Part shown: positions 6,664-10,680 of the stretch, one piece after another
How positions within the stretch are numbered: position 1 is the stretch's first letter
Layout: each line of letters opens with the position of its first letter
Made by a program: the position numbers and the translations under genes
The notes under the pieces: model-generated
Database searches by the model: none
The model's input: only the letters and a program-made list of their open reading frames with translations
What the model was told of the DNA's origin: nothing
Source: an uncultured Alistipes sp.
GTDB taxonomy: Bacteria > Bacteroidota > Bacteroidia > Bacteroidales > Rikenellaceae
Length of the DNA stretch: 10,680 nt
Assembly (NCBI GenBank): GCA_904502005.1
Contig: CAJGDC010000055.1
Location: 1-10,680 of the forward strand
Direction of reading: 5' to 3'

Positions 6664-8058
6664 TTATCTGAGCAACCTGACTTTGCGCAGGTTGTTTCCG
6701 GACTCGTGTTCGATGATTCCCGTCAGTACATCAGCGGAGTCGTGCCAGCGGTTTGAGTGGAATAGTCTGCGGTAGGTAGTTATGTGGTTGTAGAACTCCT
6801 CCCAGCGCCTGTTCCACCCCTCTGGCATACGAATGCGGTGCATTACTGTCGCGCTGTTAGAGAGTATTCGGGCCTCCTTGTTGGCGCTCTGGTGGAACCA
6901 CTCTATGCGTACATTGGGACACTGTTTCTGCAACGCTCGGGCAAAGCCTCGTCCTCCGTTGTTGCTCTCTATAGTGGCGACGCGGGTGGCACTGCTGTTG
7001 AGCATTTGGCTTACGCTTTGCTCTGTCACCTCCATAGGCTCGCGCGTATATATAATATCGGTAATATATATCACGCCGTCGCTATCTACAGCATAGCAGG
7101 CGGAGCAGAGGTAGTCGTCGCCCATGTCGGCAGTGTCGGTGTAGTTGCCATAGCGGACAATCTCTTTGGGTAGGGTAGAGTATGTGACAAATCCGTCTGC
7201 GTAGAGCAACCCCTCGCGGCTTGTTGGATTGCCCTGATACATGCACTCGAACTTCTGCGGGTCAAGACGACGTTTGGATAGTAGTAGTTCGGCGCTGTGT
7301 TGTTCGCTCCATAGTGCCTCACCTACGGCTCGGGGGTCTATCTCTGTGGGTGTGCCACTCTTTAGAGCTTCAAAGTTGAGCGCGACCCATGTGTCGGGTG
7401 AGACATACTCAAGTTCACTCCACTCTTTAAGGTCTATGACCTTCTCGTAGCTGCGTATTGTGCCAATAAGGTCATTCTCGTGCCAACGTGTAAAGACCAT
7501 AATCTCTTGCGAGGCGTTGTGCATGCGTGTTCTGACAACCGATGTGTACCACTCGCGGCAATTCTCGCGAATAATGGGCGAATTTGCCTCCATAGCATCT
7601 TTATATAGGTCGTCAAGTATAAAACAGTCTACACGGTTGCCCGTAAGGCTTCCTTCGCGTCCAACAGAGATAAGCGAGCCGTGGTGTCCGATTATCTCCA
7701 CCTCGTCTGCTGTTCGGATGTAGGAGCAGCTCTTGTTTCCGCGCTTTATTGTCGTTTCGGGAAATATCTCGCCGTACTCATCACTCTCGAGTATGCGCTG
7801 CACACGACGGTTAAATTTGCTCGCTAACGAGGCTGAATACGAGGCTATAGCAATGCGTAGGTCTGGGTTGAGCCCGAGCATATAAGCTGGTAGCAGCGTG
7901 CTTGCTCCTACGCTCTTGCCGTGCTGTGGTGGCATAGTGATAAGTAATTTTCGCACCTTGCCCTCCGCAAATGCCTCGAGTAGGCGGTAATAGCTGCGAT
8001 GAAAGGGTTGTAACTCTACAAAGGGGTATACGGTAGTTGCAAACTCTTCAAATCTCAT
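6664..8058 (-). CDS. Phage-type terminase large subunit (ATPase and nuclease)
   Basis: The protein has 464 residues and both expected domains. The packaging ATPase shows a Walker A-like MPPQHGKS (42-49), Walker B CFILDD (145-150) and the coupling motif VFTRWHENDLIG (188-199). The RNase H-like nuclease keeps three acidic regions: DTADMGDD (308-315), ATIESNNGG (361-369, Glu364) and HDSADVLTG (439-447). In phages this enzyme cuts concatemeric DNA and pumps it into the procapsid. The length is full and no motif is broken. AAAGGAG stands a few bases upstream of the ATG, unusual for Bacteroidales genes, and the start overlaps the stop of the upstream gene by ATGA. No small terminase, portal, capsid or protease gene is near: downstream is a host-like lipoprotein and upstream a repressor. 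It may be a prophage remnant or a domesticated packaging/nuclease protein. Confidence 0.92.
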   Translation of the reverse strand: MRFEEFATTVYPFVELQPFHRSYYRLLEAFAEGKVRKLLITMPPQHGKSVGASTLLPAYMLGLNPDLRIAIASYSASLASKFNRRVQRILESDEYGEIFPETTIKRGNKSCSYIRTADEVEIIGHHGSLISVGREGSLTGNRVDCFILDDLYKDAMEANSPIIRENCREWYTSVVRTRMHNASQEIMVFTRWHENDLIGTIRSYEKVIDLKEWSELEYVSPDTWVALNFEALKSGTPTEIDPRAVGEALWSEQHSAELLLSKRRLDPQKFECMYQGNPTSREGLLYADGFVTYSTLPKEIVRYGNYTDTADMGDDYLCSACYAVDSDGVIYITDIIYTREPMEVTEQSVSQMLNSSATRVATIESNNGGRGFARALQKQCPNVRIEWFHQSANKEARILSNSATVMHRIRMPEGWNRRWEEFYNHITTYRRLFHSNRWHDSADVLTGIIEHESGNNLRKVRLLR

Positions 8059-8348
8059 AGTAACTCCTTTCGTAAAAGTGAAAAATCAAAGTCGTTAATC
8101 ATCAGCTTTGTCTCGCCATCCTGCTGCTGAATGATAGTGTAGCTATCCCACCAAATCTCGGAAATCTCTACAATTTCGCCACTCTCGGCGTTGCGGTAGG
8201 CAATTATACTCACCTCTAGGCGGTGCTGTCCATGTGGAGCGTTGCTGTAAAATACCCCCGTCACGTAGCTCCTCTGTTCGAGCTTTTGTGCTATCTGTTC
8301 CGCAAAATCACGATAGCAACTTTTAGTAATAGTGCAAATGTCTTTCAT
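8055..8348 (-). CDS. 97-residue unknown protein coupled to the terminase
   Basis: I do not recognise this protein. It has 97 residues, no signal peptide and no membrane segment. A helical N-terminal stretch (residues 8-27, YRDFAEQIAQKLEQR) is followed by alternating beta-like strands (YVTGVFYS, RLEVSIIAY, IVEISEIWW, SYTIIQQQ) and an acidic end. Its stop codon overlaps the terminase start by 4 bases, a sign of translational coupling, so both proteins are probably made together. Its position before a large terminase is where a small terminase subunit would be, but no helix-turn-helix is visible and the composition does not suggest one. It is transcribed divergently from the S24 repressor, which probably controls it. 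Confidence 0.78.
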   Translation of the reverse strand: MKDICTITKSCYRDFAEQIAQKLEQRSYVTGVFYSNAPHGQHRLEVSIIAYRNAESGEIVEISEIWWDSYTIIQQQDGETKLMINDFDFSLLRKELL

Positions 8349-8398
8349 AACTTTTTATATAGTAGTGTGTTGTTTTTGCGATAAATTTTAGATAATTG

Positions 8399-8430
8399 CT
8401 TGCATTTGTGAGATAAATAATTTATCTTTG
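8399..8430 (+). promoter_or_regulatory. Promoter of the S24 repressor
   Basis: CTTG (8399-8402), a 20-base spacer and TATCTTTG (8423-8430) give a perfect -7 box and a three-of-four -33 box. The start would be near 8437, about 70 bases before the repressor ATG. The same CTTGCA...TATCTTTG layout is used by the small-RNA promoter at 9769-9800. The spacer and the first bases of the -7 box are covered by a palindrome, so autoregulation is likely. Confidence 0.6.
8411..8427. promoter_or_regulatory. Candidate operator palindrome for the S24 repressor
   Basis: AGATAAA-TAA-TTTATCT is a perfect 7-bp inverted repeat with a 3-base centre, in the 159-base gap between the divergent 97-residue protein and the repressor. 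It lies between the -33 and -7 boxes of the repressor promoter. Half-site-like AGATAA also occurs at 8390-8395. Position and symmetry fit binding by a CI/LexA-type dimer that blocks one or both promoters. No convincing promoter for the leftward genes was found. Confidence 0.5.
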
Positions 8431-8460
8431 TTGCAAAGATATAATCAAAACTTGAAAAAC

Positions 8461-8475
8461 GAACTAAAAAAGTTC
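8461..8475. promoter_or_regulatory. Second palindrome upstream of the S24 repressor
   Basis: GAACT-AAAAA-AGTTC is a perfect 5-bp inverted repeat around five A residues, inside the repressor leader. Its sequence differs from the 8411-8427 palindrome, so it may bind another factor or form a weak leader hairpin. GAAC/GTTC half-sites are seen in LexA boxes of some phyla, but that comparison is only suggestive. Confidence 0.35.
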
Positions 8476-8507
8476 AAAAACTGTATAATAATTTATCATA
8501 GACTTTT

Positions 8508-9182
8508 ATGGGACATAGGCTTAAACTTATACGTAAAACTCTCGGTATGACGCAAGAGCAATTGGCTCAGCGACTTGGTGTGGGCAAGACTGCGCTCTCG
8601 ATGATTGAGACTGGTAAGGCTCGCCTCTCTAATAGAAACAAGAATATCCTTGTTCAAGAATTTAACGTTTCGCCTGAGTGGTTGGAGAGTGGAGTGGGTG
8701 AGATGTTCAATGCAGATCCGTCGCTTGTTAAAGAATTCAGTCGCAAGACTGATAACTCCTTGCCGATGCAATCTGTTCCGCTATACTCTATTGAGGGAAC
8801 TGCCGGTTTGGTGCCGCTATTTACCGACCGCATGAGCATTGAGCCTGTCAATTATATCCACATTCCAAATCTGCCGAAGTGTGACGGAGCTATCTATGTG
8901 GTTGGAGATTCGATGTATCCACTGCTTAAGAGTGGCGATATTGTCCTCTACAAGCAGCTTCAGAGCCTTGAGGATGTCTTTTGGGGTGATATGTACCTGC
9001 TCTCTATTGACATCAATGGCGAGGAGTATATAACCGTCAAGTATGTCCAGAAGTCTGACCGTGCTGGTTATGTTCGCCTTGTTAGCCAAAATCAGCACCA
9101 TGCTGATAAGGATGTGCAGGTGGAGAAGATTCGCGCCATAGCTCTCGTGAAGGCATCAATACGTATGAACTCCATCAGGTAG
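8508..9182 (+). CDS. LexA/CI-like repressor: XRE helix-turn-helix plus S24 autoprotease
   Basis: The protein has 224 residues. Residues 4-60 are an XRE/HTH_3 DNA-binding domain (RLKLIRKTLGMTQEQLAQRL, then the recognition-helix region VGKTALSMIE). Residues 90-215 are an S24 peptidase domain with the nucleophile Ser135 in VVGDSMYPLL and the general base Lys178 in YITVKYV. An Ala99-Gly100 pair in EGTAGLV lies 36 residues before the serine, matching the spacing of the self-cleavage site in LexA. All parts for RecA-stimulated self-cleavage are therefore present. By family it represses prophage or SOS-type genes until DNA damage. It faces away from the 97-residue protein and terminase across a gap with palindromes, so those are the likeliest targets along with its own gene. 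The host-type gene downstream (40-base gap) may be co-transcribed. Confidence 0.93.
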   Translation: MGHRLKLIRKTLGMTQEQLAQRLGVGKTALSMIETGKARLSNRNKNILVQEFNVSPEWLESGVGEMFNADPSLVKEFSRKTDNSLPMQSVPLYSIEGTAGLVPLFTDRMSIEPVNYIHIPNLPKCDGAIYVVGDSMYPLLKSGDIVLYKQLQSLEDVFWGDMYLLSIDINGEEYITVKYVQKSDRAGYVRLVSQNQHHADKDVQVEKIRAIALVKASIRMNSIR

Positions 9183-9222
9183 TTTGCTATTAGCCGTTAT
9201 TTGGTGTTTATAAAATTTTGTT

Positions 9223-9681
9223 ATGATTGAAACGTTGTTGCAACTTCTATCAGACTATGGTTTGATAGGTCTGTTTATCGGCTCCTTCTTGGCGGCGACG
9301 GTTGTGCCGTTTAGTGCCGATGTGTTGCTAGTCGGATTGCTTATTGCGGGTGTGGAGCCTTGGTCGGCAATTGTTGTTGCAACGCTCGGTAATTGGCTTG
9401 GTGGACTGACAAGCTATGGCATTGGCCGTATGGGAGATTGGCGTTGGATTGAGAGGCTTGGTGTAAATCGTGAAACACTCGAGAAACAGCAATCTCGTAT
9501 ATCCCGTTTTGGTGCACCGATTGCACTGCTCTCTTGGGTTCCTATTATCGGAGATGTTTTTGCGGTTGCACTTGGATTTTATCGCGTAAAATTTGTACCC
9601 TCCTCAATCTATATGCTCATCGGTAAGGGTGGCCGTTTTGTCTGCTGGTACTTCATCTGGCTGTGGAGTTTGGGTAGCTAA
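9223..9681 (+). CDS. YqaA/DedA-family inner membrane protein
   Basis: The protein has 152 residues, close to the small YqaA branch of the DedA (SNARE-associated) family. Hydrophobic segments lie at about 5-27, 29-50, 95-117 and 128-150. The family features are the early GLIGLFIGSFLAATVVPFSADVLL stretch with the re-entrant-loop proline, the NWLGG/GYGIGR-like segment at 77-89 (here NWLGGLTSYGIGR), and the late SWVPIIGDVFAVALGFYR with its conserved Gly and Arg. DedA proteins are linked to lipid-carrier recycling and envelope homeostasis; the exact substrate of this branch is not established. It starts 40 bases after the repressor. That gap has no firm promoter, so it may be read through or use a weak one. 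It is probably a chromosomal gene rather than part of the phage-like unit. Confidence 0.87.
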   Translation: MIETLLQLLSDYGLIGLFIGSFLAATVVPFSADVLLVGLLIAGVEPWSAIVVATLGNWLGGLTSYGIGRMGDWRWIERLGVNRETLEKQQSRISRFGAPIALLSWVPIIGDVFAVALGFYRVKFVPSSIYMLIGKGGRFVCWYFIWLWSLGS

Positions 9682-9684
9682 TCT

Positions 9685-9700
9685 CTATATATAAATATAG
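9685..9700 (+). terminator. AT-rich hairpin after the YqaA-like gene
   Basis: CTATAT-ATAA-ATATAG forms a perfect 6-bp stem directly after the stop codon at 9679-9681. There is no immediate U-run (a short GTTTTT comes at 9711-9716), so it would be a weak terminator or a 3' stabilising stem. The gene-free stretch that begins here (9682-10093) carries the small-RNA locus and the next promoter. Confidence 0.3.
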
Positions 9701-9768
9701 GTATAAAGGCGTTTTTAAGGGTGATATTAAGAAAAATGAAAAAATTATTGAAATTTTTTAATAAAACT

Positions 9769-9800
9769 CTTGCACAGTTCAGAAAAAGCCCTTATCTTTG
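9769..9800 (+). promoter_or_regulatory. Promoter of the small RNA
   Basis: CTTG (9769-9772), a 20-base spacer and TATCTTTG (9793-9800) give a perfect -7 box. A very AT-rich tract (9721-9766) upstream could act as an UP element. The start would be near 9807. No open reading frame of note follows before the terminator, so the product is probably an RNA. Confidence 0.72.
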
Positions 9801-9806
9801 CAGCGA

Positions 9807-9944
9807 AGTTTTAAGGTTCATTTTAGGTTAGTAGTTTTAGGTTGGTTGAGGAAATCGGCGGTTGCGAGGGCAGAGGGCCCTGCTAAGATTCCTGGAAGGT
9901 GCTCTTTCAGATGGATCGAATACCCCGAAGACCTCATTTTTTTT
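9807..9944 (+). ncRNA. Probable structured small RNA of about 138 nt, family unassigned
   Basis: The locus has its own promoter, no coding frame, and a rod-like fold ending in a U-run. Paired elements from outside in are TGAGG (9847-9851) with CCTCA (9932-9936), CGG with CCG, GGT with ACC, and CGA with TCG, separated by small internal loops. Inside is an AGGGC-AGAGG-GCCCT hairpin (9868-9882), and CCTGGAAGG (9891-9899) lies at the midpoint. The outer stem runs into eight T residues (9937-9944), a built-in intrinsic terminator. Length and shape would fit a Bacteroidales-1/6S-like RNA. A small SRP RNA was considered, but its conserved GGAAGGAAGCAGCC region is absent. The 5' part (9809-9843) contains three TTTTAGGTT-type repeats. 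Family assignment is left open. Confidence 0.62.
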
Positions 9945-9962
9945 ACCTATAGCTAAATCAAT

Positions 9963-10008
9963 GCGACAAGTCCCCTATTTGAGAACAATCATTTAGGGGG
10001 CTTGTTGT
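9963..10008 (+). other. Long isolated hairpin between the small RNA and the FISUMP-like gene
   Basis: Bases 9963-9977 pair with 9994-10008 over 15 positions with only G-U wobbles. The core is ACAAG-T-CCCCTA against TAGGGG-G-CTTGT, with a loop of 16 nt. The right side is followed by CTATGTAG, then a run of A residues, not U residues. It may be a rho-independent-like barrier for small-RNA read-through, or part of a longer RNA. No gene is visible around it. Confidence 0.6.
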
Positions 10009-10034
10009 CTATGTAGAAAAAAATCTGTGAAACA

Positions 10035-10065
10035 GTTGATGTTTAGTCTTTTATTCGTATATTTG
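10035..10065 (+). promoter_or_regulatory. Promoter of the FISUMP-like gene
   Basis: GTTG (10035-10038), a 19-base spacer and TATATTTG (10058-10065) fit the Bacteroidetes pattern with a perfect -7 box. The start would be near 10072, leaving a short leader of about 22 bases before the ATG at 10094. Confidence 0.68.
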
Positions 10066-10074
10066 TACAAATAT
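10059..10074. promoter_or_regulatory. Perfect 16-bp palindrome over the -7 box and start site
   Basis: ATATTTGTACAAATAT is its own reverse complement. It covers most of the -7 box and the expected transcription start of the FISUMP-like gene, the place where a bound dimeric repressor would block initiation. No regulator gene for it is visible in the window. Confidence 0.5.
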
Positions 10075-10093
10075 CAACAAAATATGATGAGTT

Positions 10094-10680
10094 ATGAAGA
10101 GATTTTTTATTGTTCTACTAACGCTCGTTTTTGCTGTTAGCGCTTCAGATATCGCTGCACAGAATCTTCTTAAGAGCCTTGGCAAAATGGTTGAGCAAGA
10201 GGTTGCCAAAGGTGTAAAGAGGAGTGTTAAAAATGGTATTGGCAATCTTAAGCAGAAGCTAAGCCAGAAGAATGATGAGGAGCAGTCAGAGCAGTCTGCT
10301 GAGCAGAGTAGTAGCTCGCAATCTTCTGCTCCGTCGTTTGGCTCTGTAGTAAAGGGCGTTCTTGGTGTAGATGATGGTCAGAATATTGCTCGTGAGACAG
10401 ATTGTGATTATATTGACGAGTATGGTATTAACCACGGTGGCGGTATTAAAATCGGCGATGTTGTCTGGGCACCAGTAAACTGCGGCTACCATAAGACCGA
10501 CTATCCATACGGTAAGCTCTACCAGTGGGGTCGTAAACACGGTCAGGGCTATGGTGCTCCTTATGCTGATCCGGAGACGAAGAACAATGTGCGCCCTGAT
10601 AAGACTACAGCCGAGCTTGTTTCAGCTCCAGTAACTCCAGCCGAGGCACGAAAGTATCCTAATCGTCACTATTATCACGA
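10094..10680 (+). CDS. Secreted FISUMP-like protein, N-terminal part
   Basis: The frame is open from the ATG at 10094 through the right edge (195 full codons, no stop). Residues 1-22 are a signal peptide (MKRFF, hydrophobic to 17, ending in IAA before Gln23). There is no lipid cysteine, so the protein is probably periplasmic or secreted. Residues 25-60 are a basic, amphipathic helical region (KMVEQEVAKGVKRSVKNG). Residues 61-80 are a Glu/Gln/Ser-rich linker. From about 108, GIKIGDVVWAPVNCGY and PYGKLYQWGRKHG resemble the FISUMP domain (the Fibrobacter succinogenes major paralogous domain, with its YGRLYxW-type core), common in secreted Bacteroidetes proteins of unknown role. The earlier ATGs at 10084 and 10087 are in other frames, so 10094 is the start. 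The function is unknown. Confidence 0.88.
   Translation, partial: MKRFFIVLLTLVFAVSASDIAAQNLLKSLGKMVEQEVAKGVKRSVKNGIGNLKQKLSQKNDEEQSEQSAEQSSSSQSSAPSFGSVVKGVLGVDDGQNIARETDCDYIDEYGINHGGGIKIGDVVWAPVNCGYHKTDYPYGKLYQWGRKHGQGYGAPYADPETKNNVRPDKTTAELVSAPVTPAEARKYPNRHYYH

Noticed and set aside
2177..9182. Recombinase, terminase and S24 repressor read together as one prophage.
   Set aside because: A 3.2-kb host-like lipoprotein gene with its own promoter and terminator separates them, no structural phage genes are present, and the recombinase is better explained by the inverted repeats at its 3' end.
9847..9944. Small signal recognition particle RNA.
   Set aside because: The GGAA lies near the midpoint of the rod, but the highly conserved GGAAGGAAGCAGCC-type region and its AGCA side are absent, so the name is not supported.
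1..10680. CRISPR arrays, tRNA or rRNA genes, and insertion sequences.
   Set aside because: No regularly spaced repeats, no cloverleaf with conserved T-arm, no rRNA-like sequence and no transposase frame were seen on either strand.

Overview
The window looks like chromosomal DNA from a member of the Bacteroidales. The evidence is a SusC/RagA-type TonB-dependent transporter with the DEVVVVGYGT motif, a Bacteroides-type tyrosine recombinase, a lipoprotein with an acidic stretch after the lipid cysteine, a FISUMP-like secreted protein, and several promoters matching the Bacteroidetes sigma pattern (TTTG about 19-20 bases before TAnnTTTG). The genus cannot be fixed from this sequence.

Layout. Positions 1-1860 (minus) hold the N-terminal 620 codons of a SusC-family transporter that runs off the left edge. 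Between it and a tyrosine recombinase gene (2177-3073, minus) lies a 167-bp segment bounded by a perfect 19-bp inverted repeat (2021-2039 and 2169-2187). A full-consensus promoter inside it points at the SusC gene. This is a textbook-shaped invertible promoter (inverton), read here in the ON state, next to its probable recombinase. Its right arm contains the recombinase stop codon. Divergent from the recombinase is a 1064-residue lipoprotein with five fibronectin-III-like modules and two jelly-roll-like modules (3386-6580), closed by a strong intrinsic terminator.

Positions 6664-9182 form a phage-derived island. It has a complete-looking large terminase subunit (minus), a 97-residue unknown protein coupled to it by a 4-base overlap, and a divergent LexA/CI-like S24 repressor (plus) that keeps its Ser/Lys dyad and a candidate Ala-Gly cleavage site. 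Palindromic operator candidates lie between the divergent genes. No portal, capsid or tail gene is visible, so it is either a prophage remnant or a domesticated two-gene unit under a DNA-damage-type switch.

From 9223 on there is a small YqaA/DedA-type membrane protein. A gene-free stretch (9682-10093) follows, carrying a promoter, a probable structured small RNA with its own terminator, an unrelated long hairpin, and a promoter overlapped by a perfect 16-bp palindrome. The last gene is the start of a secreted FISUMP-like protein that runs off the right edge.

The most interesting item is the recombinase plus inverton controlling the SusC gene. Invertible promoters for surface genes are a known class in Bacteroidales, but this instance is unusually readable. 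Next are the orphan terminase/97-aa/S24 unit and the unassigned small RNA.
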